Numbered from the stretch's first letter, positions 1 to 7,075 are shown. The stretch is DNA of 8,497 nucleotides from JAPLDA01 sp043742705 (GCA_043742705.1 JAYTXY010000209.1:1-8497), one strand, 5' to 3'. Notes: generated by a model not told the origin, from the sequence alone. Made by a program: numbers and translations.

Positions 1-140
1 TCTCTGTTACCAAGTCCTGCTTTTGCCAGAGCCTTCTCAGGTCTGTCAACACGAAAGTAAGCCAGCAACGTGAATTGATCATCGCGCAGTTGAATGTAAT
101 CTGGAATTTTGGCGGTGCCTTTTACTTTCAGGAGATACAT
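1..140 (-). CDS. Unrecognised small conserved-looking protein, N-terminal 46 residues (cut by window edge)
   Basis: An open frame begins at ATG 140 and runs off the left edge after 46 complete codons. The product starts MYLLKVKGTAKIPDYIQL and continues through a charged segment (RDDQF, then FRVDRPEKALAKAGLG). It has no signal peptide or membrane segment, so a cytoplasmic protein is likely. The pattern of alternating hydrophobic strand and charged turn suggests a small alpha/beta fold, but I do not recognise a family. The start is chosen because it is the first ATG in the frame and a heptamer repeat (146-166) begins a few bases upstream. The lipoprotein gene upstream on the same strand ends in its own terminator, so this gene is probably transcribed separately or by read-through. 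Codon use matches the neighbouring genes. I am fairly sure it is coding and cannot say what it does. Confidence 0.7.
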   Translation of the reverse strand, partial: MYLLKVKGTAKIPDYIQLRDDQFTLLAYFRVDRPEKALAKAGLGNR

Positions 141-145
141 TTTAC

Positions 146-166
146 TTGGGAGTCGGGAGTTCAGCA
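146..166. repeat. Short heptamer tandem repeat upstream of the partial gene
   Basis: Two near-identical 7-mers, TTGGGAG (146) and TCGGGAG (153), are followed by the weaker TTCAGCA (160). On the minus strand these read CTCCCAA and CTCCCGA and lie directly 5' of the ATG at 140. Alone this would be weak, but it has the same 7-base period and gene-edge position as the longer arrays elsewhere in the window. Confidence 0.5.
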
Positions 167-189
167 ATTTCGTTTTAGCAAACGTATTG

Positions 190-224
190 AAAAAAGAAAA
201 ACCTCCGAATTGCTCCGAAGGTTT
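190..224 (-). terminator. Rho-independent terminator of the lipoprotein gene
   Basis: The arms AAACCT (199-204) and AGGTTT (219-224) pair perfectly. After one C/A mismatch, CG pairs with CG further in. Read on the minus strand, the hairpin is followed by the complement of an A-rich run (190-198), giving a T-rich tail. It begins about 24 bases downstream of the lipoprotein stop codon at 248, the expected place for an intrinsic terminator. Confidence 0.75.
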
Positions 225-247
225 CTTGTGAACAGTATCTTAAACAA

Positions 248-1111
248 TTAAGGAAGGGTAATGTTGAAAGAATAACCATTGATGGTCACTGTTGCCTGTG
301 CATCACATGCTCCTGTACCATAATCAACATAGCGCGTTGCTCTTCCGTTAGGTGTAAACTCGAATTTTCCGTCTTCAATCCAGCGACAGTTCAATGCGAT
401 ATGCAATGCCTGCGTAATTGTGAGTGTATAAGAGTTTCCTGCGAAACCTGTTCCGTTTACAGAACCTGTGATTTTGTATTCATCGTCTGCCCAATTCCCA
501 ACCGTTGATTCTCCCGCAATCCACTCACGGTAGCGCGAAGAATTCCATGACATGGTTTGTCCGGCTGTATTGAGAAGAGTTCCATTCACCGTTACACTAA
601 ACACTTCATGACCTGCTGAATTATGACCAAGGTTCGTCACTCTTTTTGTTCCCATCACTTTATACATGTTCGTTTGGGACTGACCGACATAATAATTATT
701 AAATGAAACTGTGATTACAGTGGTTGAGTCTCGGTAACGTCCGCTATAACTCACGTAAACAATTCCCTGGCGATACCTGAGATCGTTACAAAGACAAGGA
801 GTTGATCCAAAGTCAATATCAACTCTACCGTGACCAGATGTATCATGCGGTGTAATCGTTGCACAACTGCTCAGAATATTCGCCGGATCATTTCCTTGCC
901 TGTATGTAGACAATGTACCGTTCTCCACGGCCTGATTCGCAATGTTGTTGACGTCATTGAATGTTCCTTCGGCAAGTGAATTGTCTGAAGCAGTTTGTGT
1001 ATCTGTGTCCTTCACTTCCTCGGTAGTCTTGTCCTTTTTACATCCGTTGAGAATAAGAATTCCCCCAAGAAAGAGTAGCGTGATGTAAACAAGTGATTTT
1101 TTCATTTTCAT
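248..1111 (-). CDS. Secreted lipoprotein of unknown function
   Basis: The 287-residue product has a type II signal peptide: basic start (MKMKK), hydrophobic core at about residues 6-22 and lipobox L21-N22-G23-C24. The mature protein would be acylated on Cys24. The following KKDK and acidic, Ser/Thr-rich linker (to about residue 50) is typical of Bacteroidota lipoproteins, but I cannot tell inner-facing from surface-exposed. The rest looks beta-rich, with alternating strands and aromatic residues. RYR occurs three times (about 112, 125, 193), each near a predicted strand end. Five further cysteines lie at 83, 106, 108, 242 and 269, including a CLC pair. I assign no catalytic motif. From memory, similar lipoproteins with an FNDVNNIA motif near the N-terminus and a GACDAQATVTING-type C-terminus occur in other Bacteroidota as hypothetical proteins. 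The first ATG is used; a second ATG two codons later would give the same signal peptide. Transcription diverges from the TPR gene, and a terminator follows at 190-224. Confidence 0.85.
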   Translation of the reverse strand: MKMKKSLVYITLLFLGGILILNGCKKDKTTEEVKDTDTQTASDNSLAEGTFNDVNNIANQAVENGTLSTYRQGNDPANILSSCATITPHDTSGHGRVDIDFGSTPCLCNDLRYRQGIVYVSYSGRYRDSTTVITVSFNNYYVGQSQTNMYKVMGTKRVTNLGHNSAGHEVFSVTVNGTLLNTAGQTMSWNSSRYREWIAGESTVGNWADDEYKITGSVNGTGFAGNSYTLTITQALHIALNCRWIEDGKFEFTPNGRATRYVDYGTGACDAQATVTINGYSFNITLP

Positions 1112-1268
1112 TTTTTTTGGTTCTTACTAATGACTAATTTCTTGTTGATTGGTTTAAACTTTCAAGCAACCTTCTCCACCCTTTTACACAGTCAGTCTGA
1201 ATTGGTTACTGTTTAAAACTATGTTGGTAAAAACAACTGTAAACTCAGGGTTAGGCGAAGGGTTTGAA

Positions 1269-1276
1269 TAATTTTG
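1269..1276 (+). promoter_or_regulatory. Candidate Bacteroidota -7 promoter element (TAnnTTTG) for the TPR-barrel unit
   Basis: TAATTTTG matches the Bacteroidota sigma -7 consensus TAnnTTTG exactly and lies about 50 bases upstream of the preferred ATG at 1326. I see no good TTTG-like -33 box at the usual 17-23 base spacing, only a weak TTAG at 1251, so this rests on the -7 element and its position. If it is right, transcription starts near 1283, which would exclude translation from the upstream TTG at 1278. Confidence 0.4.
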
Positions 1277-1325
1277 TTTGACTTACGTTTATCCCTCTAA
1301 TATACTGACAGATTCCATTCCCTGT

Positions 1326-4300
1326 ATGAAAAAAATACTTTTTATTACACTTCTCATCCTTCTTTCGAATCTCCTCATTGCCCAGCAGACAGCCATTTAC
1401 CTCAACCCTGAACGGGATTACCAACTAGGGCTGGAGCTTTTTAACAAGCAAAAGTATGGAGCAGCACAGAAAGAATTTCAGAAAGTACTGGAGTCAAAAG
1501 AAGCAATTTCTGACGAGAACCGGACCAATTCTGAGTTTTACATTGCCTTTTGTGCTGCGGAATTGTACAATAAGGATGCTGAATACCGGCTGACTAATTT
1601 CATCGACCATCATCCCGAAAGCCCGATGTACGGAGCTTCCGTGCTGGAACTCGGCAACTATTTCTACCGTCAGAAAAAATATAAAAAAGCGATTGAGTGG
1701 CTTGAGAAAACCGATAAATCTCTTGTCAGCACAGCAGACTTACCTGAATATTATTTCAGACTTGGGTATTGTTATTACATGACGAACGATTATGAGAAAG
1801 CAACAAAATCTTTCAATGAAATAAAAGATGGTGACAGCAAGTATGCTTCTGCAGCCACCTACTATTATGCTCACATGGCGTATGTGAATAAAAATTACGA
1901 GACTGCACTGAAGAATTTTCTGAAGCTGAAAGACTCAGAAGCCTTTGGTCCGATTGTACCTTATTACATCGCGCAAATTTATTACAGGCAAGGCCGACAT
2001 ACGGAATTGCTGGAATATGCTCCCGCTCTCATTGATTCCTCAAATACAAAAAATGGTTTAGAAATCAGCAGGATGGTTGGTGAGTCGTATTACAGGAAAG
2101 GAAATTTCAAAGAAGCCATTCCTTACCTGGTTGACTACGAAAAGAACTCTTCTGCATCAGGAAGAACTGATTTTTACCAACTTGGTTATTGTTATTATCG
2201 CAACAACGAATACGAAAAAGCAATTCCATATTTTCAACGTGTTACTGATCTTGCTGATACGATTGCACAAAATGCCTACTATCATTTGGCAGATTGCTTT
2301 TTAAAAACAGGAAACAAAAAAAGCGCGCGCAGTTCTTTTCAGTCTGCGGGAAAGATGACATTCGATGAACAGATCTGTGAAGAAGCACAGTTCAATTACG
2401 CAAAACTTTCGTATGAACTTTCCTTTCAGTCAGTCGCCATAGAAGCCTTCAGAAAATTTGTAAAGGATTTTCTGGCGAGCAATCATGTCAACGAAGCCAA
2501 TGAAATGCTTGTTGACATTTATGCAACAACCAAGAACTACAAAGATGCGCTGACTGCAATTGAGAACATTAAAAACAGATCACAGAACATCAACAATGCA
2601 TACCAGAAAGTAGCTTACTATCGCGGTGTTGAATTTTTTATGGACAACAAATCGAAGGACGCGATTCAGCTTTTTACTACTTCGCTAAATAATCCTTCAG
2701 ATGTAAAACTTGTTGCTGCTGCACGATACTGGAAAGGTGAAGCTCAGTATAAACTGAATGAGTACGATAATGCCATCCAGTCTTACAATGACTTTCTATT
2801 CACACCTTCGGCGGTGACGATGGAGAATTACAACCTCGTGAACTACAATATCGGCTACTCTTATTTCAAGAAAGAAGATTATGTTAATGCACAAACGTGG
2901 TTCCGGAAATACATCAAGGAAAAATCTCCGGCCGACAATGTCCGTTACAACGATGCTTTGCTGCGTATAGCTGATGCATTTTTTATGTTGAAGGATCAGA
3001 GCAATGCACTGGATTACTACAACCAGGCGATTGATAACAAAGCGAAGAGCAGTGATTATGCTTTGTATCAAAAAGCAATCATTCTTGGCATCCAGGGAAA
3101 ACTGAAAGAGAAAACTACTACGCTTCAGAAAATCTTTGACAAGTATCCGAAGTCTGTTTACTACGATGATGCTTTGTATGAAGCGGGAAATGCAAGCATG
3201 ATTGCAGGAGACAATGACAAAGCGCAGGCTAATTTCCAAAAACTAATTACTGATTTTCCATCGAGTAGTTATGTAAAAAAAGGAATGCTGGGACAAGCGC
3301 TCGTTTATTTCAACAACCACGAAGATGAAAAAGCAAAGACGGCTTATAAAAATGTCGTGCAGAAATATCCGAACACATCTGAATCAAGAGAAGCACTTGC
3401 TCAGTTGAAAAATATTGCTGTCAGCCAGAATAAAGTAGACGAATATCTCAATTATGTGAAAACAGTTCCGAATGCAGACGTTTCTTTGACCGGACAGGAT
3501 TCGCTGATCTACGAATCAGCGGAGCTTCGTTACACACAGGGAAATTGTGATGATGCTATCAAAGACATGGATAATTATCTTCAGAAATTTCCCGATGGAT
3601 TTTTCCGTGTCAATGCAAATTATTACAAGGCAGATTGTCAATTCCGCAACAAGCAATACGAAACTGCTCTCGCAGGTTATGATTTTGTAAACGCACAGCC
3701 GAAAAATCCCTTCACCGAAAAATCGTTATTGAACGCTGGTATCATCAACTACAGGATGAAGCAATATGATAAAGCTCTTATCAATTTTGAGCGGCTTGAA
3801 TCAACGGCAGAAGTGAAAGACAATATTGTTGCATCACAAGCCGGACAGATGCGTTGCAATTTCAAACTAAACCAGTACGACAAAACAATTTCAAGCGGTG
3901 AAAAAATTATTGCTTCAGAAAACGCTGACAAAGATTTGCTGAATGAAGCACACCTTCTCATCGGGAAAGCTGCGCTTGCAAAGAATGATCTTGAAAAAGC
4001 AAAGACAGAATTGACGATCGTTTCGAAACGAACCAACAGTGAGATGACGGCAGAATCACGCTACAACCTTGCGCTCATTGAATACCTTCTTACCAATTAC
4101 AAAGAGAGTGAAAAAATTATCCAGGATATTCAAAAACTTATTCCATCGTATGACTACTGGATTGCAAAAGGATTTATTCTCTGGGGAGATGATTACATCG
4201 CGCTGAAAGATACGTTCCAGGCAAAAGAAACCTACAAAAGCATCGTGGAAAATTATCAGAAGAATCCTGATGATGCTGAAGACCTGAAAGCGATAGCAAA

Positions 4301-4409
4301 ACAAAAGCTGGATGCAATTGTTGCAGCAGAACAAAACAGGAACAATGAAATTATCGAACAGAAGTTGAGAAAGAATCCGGCAGAGAGAGATAGTACGGAC
4401 GGAAACTAG
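1326..4409 (+). CDS. Exported tetratricopeptide-repeat protein, 1027 residues
   Basis: The product opens with a Sec signal peptide (MKKILFITLLILLSNLLIA, likely cut before QQ). The rest is an almost continuous alpha-solenoid of TPR-like helix pairs to about residue 975. Clear units with the Y/G...YYR...Y..A...F pattern lie near residues 31-57, 104-128, 141-165, 284-306, 466-490, 505-530, 614-640, 768-788 and 804-824. The last 50 residues are a charged Lys/Glu-rich helix ending in a polar tail. No lipobox or membrane anchor is visible, so a periplasmic scaffold is the natural reading. The frame is open back to a TTG at 1278, but ATG 1326 gives a clean signal peptide while the extra 16 residues do not. 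The stop codon is 44 bases before the barrel gene on the same strand, so the two are probably co-transcribed and may act together at the outer membrane. This is inference; TPR solenoids bind many partners. The stop codon lies inside the first unit of a heptamer array. Confidence 0.9.
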   Translation: MKKILFITLLILLSNLLIAQQTAIYLNPERDYQLGLELFNKQKYGAAQKEFQKVLESKEAISDENRTNSEFYIAFCAAELYNKDAEYRLTNFIDHHPESPMYGASVLELGNYFYRQKKYKKAIEWLEKTDKSLVSTADLPEYYFRLGYCYYMTNDYEKATKSFNEIKDGDSKYASAATYYYAHMAYVNKNYETALKNFLKLKDSEAFGPIVPYYIAQIYYRQGRHTELLEYAPALIDSSNTKNGLEISRMVGESYYRKGNFKEAIPYLVDYEKNSSASGRTDFYQLGYCYYRNNEYEKAIPYFQRVTDLADTIAQNAYYHLADCFLKTGNKKSARSSFQSAGKMTFDEQICEEAQFNYAKLSYELSFQSVAIEAFRKFVKDFLASNHVNEANEMLVDIYATTKNYKDALTAIENIKNRSQNINNAYQKVAYYRGVEFFMDNKSKDAIQLFTTSLNNPSDVKLVAAARYWKGEAQYKLNEYDNAIQSYNDFLFTPSAVTMENYNLVNYNIGYSYFKKEDYVNAQTWFRKYIKEKSPADNVRYNDALLRIADAFFMLKDQSNALDYYNQAIDNKAKSSDYALYQKAIILGIQGKLKEKTTTLQKIFDKYPKSVYYDDALYEAGNASMIAGDNDKAQANFQKLITDFPSSSYVKKGMLGQALVYFNNHEDEKAKTAYKNVVQKYPNTSESREALAQLKNIAVSQNKVDEYLNYVKTVPNADVSLTGQDSLIYESAELRYTQGNCDDAIKDMDNYLQKFPDGFFRVNANYYKADCQFRNKQYETALAGYDFVNAQPKNPFTEKSLLNAGIINYRMKQYDKALINFERLESTAEVKDNIVASQAGQMRCNFKLNQYDKTISSGEKIIASENADKDLLNEAHLLIGKAALAKNDLEKAKTELTIVSKRTNSEMTAESRYNLALIEYLLTNYKESEKIIQDIQKLIPSYDYWIAKGFILWGDDYIALKDTFQAKETYKSIVENYQKNPDDAEDLKAIAKQKLDAIVAAEQNRNNEIIEQKLRKNPAERDSTDGN

Positions 4410-4452
4410 AAACAAGAATCAAGAGGCAAGACATAAGAATTTTGAACTTTCA
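4404..4452. repeat. Heptamer tandem repeat filling the TPR-barrel intergenic gap
   Basis: Consecutive 7-mers AACTAGA (4404), AACAAGA (4411), ATCAAGA (4418), GGCAAGA (4425) and CATAAGA (4432) share the skeleton NNCAAGA. ATTTTGA (4439) and ACTTTCA (4446) continue the spacing in decayed form. The first unit contains the stop codon TAG (4407-4409) of the TPR gene, and the last ends one base before the ATG at 4454. The array therefore makes up the whole spacer and any ribosome-binding region of the barrel gene. Confidence 0.8.
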
Positions 4453-4453
4453 T

Positions 4454-6130
4454 ATGAAAAAAATAATCTTCACAATCTTCATTATTCAATCTTCATTATT
4501 CAATGGATTGAAAGTACTTGCTCAGGAAAAAGATCTTGGCGATAAAGAATACATTATCGTAAAAGATTACAAACCGGTTTTGGCCGAGTCGTTCAAAATT
4601 TCTGATTCTCCGGAAGCTGACAACACTTCTTCCACTCCTCCTGCCCTGAATTACAACATCACTCCAAAGAAAATTGAAACGAACTACGAAGCAGGCGTTA
4701 TTAAAGCTGTAAAGCTAAAAGACGAACCTATCTCAAAGCTTTACAGGAGCTTAGTTAAACTTGGAATCGGAAATTATTCAACTTATTACGGAGAGTTATT
4801 TGTGAACTCCTTACGATCCAAGACAGGTTCACTTGGATTACATCTTAAACATTTTTCAGGTTCACCGAATCTCAGTGATGTCGGCAATGCAGGATTCAGT
4901 GAAAACGAAGGAGGACTTTATGGAAAATATTTTCTTGAAAACTCAACTTTCACCGGTGATGTGAATTACAACCGCAACGTTGTTCACTATTACGGATACG
5001 ATGTTTTGGATTCCATTCTTCATTTGGCATTGAATGCTGACAACACTAAACAGCGTTACAACAATTTCTCCATGAACCTTGGCTTGCAGAGTAATTACAT
5101 GAGCAAAGGTCATCTCGATTACGATTTTCGTTTCGGATTTAATTCCATCACCGATTTGTATGATGTTACAGAAAGTGATTTTATCGTAAGCGGTCTTGCA
5201 GGAAAGCACATTGACGAAAATTATTTCACTTTACTTGCTTCATTTGATTTCTTTAAAAAGACGGATGCAAGTTTTGAAAAACTCAGTCTTCGGTCAAACC
5301 TGAGCAGGAACATTGTCAGATTAGTTCCTCAGGTGAAAATCAACAAAGACAATTTCAACCTGATGTTCGGAGTGGGACTGGAAATGGAAAAAAATATTTC
5401 TACCATCCTTCACTTATTTCCTAAAGCAGAAATTTCCATTCCAATTGCAGAGCACGTGCTGACAGCCTTTGCAGGTGTTGATGGAAATATTGAAAAAAAT
5501 AATTTCAAAACGATCACGGATGAAAATCCATTCACTGCTTCTTCTGTAGTTCCGGAAAACACAGTGAACAAACTTGTTTTAAAAGGCGGTCTGAAAGCAA
5601 ACTTCAGCAATACACTCACATTCACTGCCTATGTAAAATACGGACAGCTGAAGGACATGCAGTTTTTCTACAACGACAGTTCTTTCAGGAATGCATTTAT
5701 GACGTTGTATGATGATGTCGACATGTTTAACATCCATGCAGAAATTTCTTACCTAAGAAATGAGAAGCTGAACATCGGTCTGCATGTTGACCAATACACC
5801 TATTCACCAGACGTCCAGTTAAAAGCGTGGCACAAGCCGGGAAGTGTTGTTTCTCTTGTGGCGAAATATAATTTAAATGACAAAGTACTTGCAGACGTTT
5901 CCATTTTTGCAAACGGCACTCAATATGCGCGAGCGTATGATGGCATTTACATTGTTGCAGAAAAGATCAAAGGATACGTTGATGCAAATCTCGGGTTGGA
6001 ATATAAATACTCGAAGATCCTGTCTTTTTATATGCACCTGAACAACCTTGCATTTTCAAGATACTATCAATGGTCGCAGTATCCTTCGGAGAGATTTAAT
6101 TTGTTGGGAGGATTGACGTATGCTTTTTAG
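4454..6130 (+). CDS. Outer-membrane beta-barrel protein (TonB-receptor-like but no plug), 558 residues
   Basis: The start ATG 4454 opens a signal peptide (MKKIIFTIFIIQSSLFNGLK..., cleaved near VLAQ at 21-24). The upstream TTG at 4442 only adds MNFH. A periplasmic segment follows with the motif VKDYKPVLAESFKI at about 36-49, then a Pro/Ser/Thr linker to about residue 95. From about LYRSLVKLGIGNYSTYYGEL (97-116) to the end, the protein alternates amphipathic strands with polar turns, as expected of a transmembrane barrel, and ends in GLTYAF with a C-terminal Phe, the usual barrel-assembly signal. Such proteins are often annotated as TonB-dependent receptors, but the N-terminal region is too short for a plug domain and I see none. 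About 450 barrel residues would suit roughly 14-18 strands. It follows the TPR gene by 44 bases, so the pair is likely an operon. Possible roles are transport, assembly or envelope scaffolding; the sequence does not decide. Confidence 0.85.
   Translation: MKKIIFTIFIIQSSLFNGLKVLAQEKDLGDKEYIIVKDYKPVLAESFKISDSPEADNTSSTPPALNYNITPKKIETNYEAGVIKAVKLKDEPISKLYRSLVKLGIGNYSTYYGELFVNSLRSKTGSLGLHLKHFSGSPNLSDVGNAGFSENEGGLYGKYFLENSTFTGDVNYNRNVVHYYGYDVLDSILHLALNADNTKQRYNNFSMNLGLQSNYMSKGHLDYDFRFGFNSITDLYDVTESDFIVSGLAGKHIDENYFTLLASFDFFKKTDASFEKLSLRSNLSRNIVRLVPQVKINKDNFNLMFGVGLEMEKNISTILHLFPKAEISIPIAEHVLTAFAGVDGNIEKNNFKTITDENPFTASSVVPENTVNKLVLKGGLKANFSNTLTFTAYVKYGQLKDMQFFYNDSSFRNAFMTLYDDVDMFNIHAEISYLRNEKLNIGLHVDQYTYSPDVQLKAWHKPGSVVSLVAKYNLNDKVLADVSIFANGTQYARAYDGIYIVAEKIKGYVDANLGLEYKYSKILSFYMHLNNLAFSRYYQWSQYPSERFNLLGGLTYAF
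4474..4504. repeat. 14-bp tandem duplication (2 x 7) inside the barrel signal-peptide codons
   Basis: AATCTTCATTATTC occurs twice in exact tandem (4474-4487 and 4488-4501), followed by AAT. Each unit splits into two similar 7-mers, AATCTTC and ATTATTC, so the base period is 7. Because 14 is not a multiple of 3, the copies are read in different frames: the first gives IFII, the second SSLF. Both are hydrophobic enough for a signal peptide core. Confidence 0.85.
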
Positions 6131-6172
6131 TTCTGAGTTCAAAGTTCTGAGTTCAAAGTTCAAAGTTTAAAA
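6124..6172. repeat. Heptamer tandem repeat at the end of the barrel gene
   Basis: Seven consecutive 7-mers: TTTTTAG (6124, containing the barrel stop codon), TTCTGAG (6131), TTCAAAG (6138), TTCTGAG (6145), TTCAAAG (6152), TTCAAAG (6159) and TTTAAAA (6166). Two unit types alternate, so it also has a partial 14-base period. On the minus strand the units read CTNNGAA, similar to the CTCCCRA units at 146-159. Confidence 0.85.
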
Positions 6173-6173
6173 T

Positions 6174-6194
6174 CCACTGTGGACTGTCAACCGT
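6174..6194. repeat. Second, different heptamer repeat between the convergent genes
   Basis: CCACTGT (6174), GGACTGT (6181) and CAACCGT (6188) share the skeleton NNACYGT at a 7-base period, immediately after the TTCAAAG array. The first unit boundary also forms the small palindrome TCCAC-T-GTGGA (6173-6183). This has a one-base centre and no T-run, so I do not read it as a terminator. No intrinsic terminator is evident in the 74-base convergent gap. Confidence 0.65.
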
Positions 6195-6204
6195 TGATCT
6201 TCTC

Positions 6205-6972
6205 CTATCTGCTTCCACTTTTAAATTTCGCGATCGCGTTTTTTGTAAAATCAGAAAGTACGAGTTTACCACTCATCTCAGCGCGCTCGATTAAGAGTGT
6301 ATCCCAATGATCTGTTCCTTCCCAGAAGGCTTTTTTAAGTAATCGCATTGCTTCGGGATTGCTCTTTGATAATTGTACAGCAAGTTTATTTACACCGTTG
6401 TTCAATTCTTCCATGGAAGGAAAAACATCAGCATACAAACCTTTTTCTTTTGCCCATTTAGCAGTTTGCCATTCTGTTGCATTGACAGAGAGAGAAACAA
6501 ATGCAGCCGTTCCGATTTTACGTTCCACAGCCGGTCCAACAACAAAAGGTCCGATTCCCACTGCAAGTTCGCTGAGTTTCACAGACGCACTTTCATGAGC
6601 AAGCGTGTAATCCGCTGCAGAAGCCAAGCCTACTCCTCCCCCGACAGCTTTTCCCTGAACACTTGCAATTACAAACTTCGGTGCCGTTCGCATGGCATTG
6701 ATGACCAATGCAAAACCCGAGAAAAATAATTTTCCCTTTTCAAGTGAATCAATGGAAGCAAGTTCATCAAAGGACGCGCCTGCGCAAAATGTCTTTTCAC
6801 CTTCGCTCTTCAACACAATAACTATTGCAGAATCATTTTGTCCTGCAGCAGTAATTTCATCAGCAAGCTTTCTTAACAAGGAGCCTGGCAATGAATTACT
6901 TTGAGGATGGGAAAAAGTAATCGTTGCGATTCCGTTTTCAATTGTTGTGTTAACATTTCCTTCGGTAGACAT
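6205..6972 (-). CDS. Enoyl-CoA hydratase/isomerase (crotonase) family protein
   Basis: The 255-residue product has the length and order of the crotonase fold. The oxyanion-hole segment FCAGASFDEL lies at 62-71, where the family has CAGxD. The second oxyanion motif GKAVGGGVGLASAADY lies at 107-122, and SELAVGIGPFVVGP at 134-147. The family acts on CoA thioesters by stabilising an enolate. Hydratases use two glutamates, one in GGGxEL and one in PEI/SEL. Here the first position is Gly115 and only Glu135 remains. That pattern fits delta3-delta2-type isomerases better than classical hydratases such as PaaF, although the position equivalence is my alignment by eye. There is no signal peptide, so it is cytoplasmic. 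It lies downstream of paaZ on the same strand, which suggests a step in phenylacetate or related beta-oxidation. A terminator-like hairpin and a heptamer array separate it from the preceding gene, so it may have its own promoter. Family certain, reaction uncertain. Confidence 0.9.
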   Translation of the reverse strand: MSTEGNVNTTIENGIATITFSHPQSNSLPGSLLRKLADEITAAGQNDSAIVIVLKSEGEKTFCAGASFDELASIDSLEKGKLFFSGFALVINAMRTAPKFVIASVQGKAVGGGVGLASAADYTLAHESASVKLSELAVGIGPFVVGPAVERKIGTAAFVSLSVNATEWQTAKWAKEKGLYADVFPSMEELNNGVNKLAVQLSKSNPEAMRLLKKAFWEGTDHWDTLLIERAEMSGKLVLSDFTKNAIAKFKSGSR

Positions 6973-6983
6973 ATGTTTTGGAT

Positions 6984-7018
6984 TTGCGAAGTGCGTATTG
7001 CGATGTGCGATTTAAGAT
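6984..7018. repeat. Heptamer tandem repeat just upstream of the crotonase-family gene
   Basis: TTGCGAA (6984), GTGCGTA (6991), TTGCGAT (6998), GTGCGAT (7005) and the decayed TTAAGAT (7012) form a 7-base period with skeleton NTGCGAN. The array begins 12 bases from the ATG at 6972, so it would lie in the leader or promoter of that gene. TTG and GTG units alternate, again suggesting a 14-base higher-order unit. Confidence 0.8.
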
Positions 7019-7030
7019 GGTGTGAAAATA

Positions 7031-7070
7031 AAAAAACCACAGAGAAGTCAATTACTCTCAATGGTTTTTT
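7031..7070 (-). terminator. Intrinsic terminator, potentially bidirectional
   Basis: AAAAAACCA (7031-7039) pairs perfectly with TGGTTTTTT (7062-7070). After a 2x2 internal loop, GAGA (7042-7045) pairs with TCTC (7056-7059). On the minus strand the hairpin is followed by a T-rich stretch and lies about 50 bases past the stop of the 149-residue gene. On the plus strand it also ends in TTTTTT. It should reduce read-through from paaZ and the small gene into the crotonase-family gene. Confidence 0.7.
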
Positions 7071-7075
7071 ATTCC

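Noticed and set aside
1234..1241. Minus-strand promoter for the lipoprotein (TACAGTTG, one mismatch to TAnnTTTG; also TAGTTTTA nearby)
   Set aside because: Neither matches the consensus fully and neither has a convincing -33 box at the right spacing, so I cannot choose between them or chance.
4056..4415. Open frame of 119 codons on the minus strand over the end of the TPR gene, and similar antisense frames at 2796-3239 and 3749-4036
   Set aside because: They lie wholly inside a strong plus-strand gene; their products are Phe/Ile/Cys-rich, as expected of the complement of Lys/Glu/Asn-rich coding DNA, with no family signature.
4442..4444. TTG start for the barrel gene giving MNFH before the signal peptide
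   Set aside because: It lies in the heptamer array; ATG 4454 followed by KKII is a normal signal peptide start.
4404..4504. CRISPR-like array
   Set aside because: Units are 7 bases with no spacers, and there are no cas genes in the window.
4454..6130. Full TonB-dependent receptor annotation
   Set aside because: The region before the first barrel strand is only about 70 mature residues, too short for a plug domain, and no plug-like motif was seen.
6173..6183. TCCAC-T-GTGGA as a terminator between the convergent genes
   Set aside because: A one-base centre cannot form a hairpin loop without opening the stem, and no T-run follows on either strand.
6359..6904. Plus-strand frames over the crotonase-family gene
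   Set aside because: They are antisense to a clear family match and their products are Ser/Cys/Phe-rich without recognisable features.
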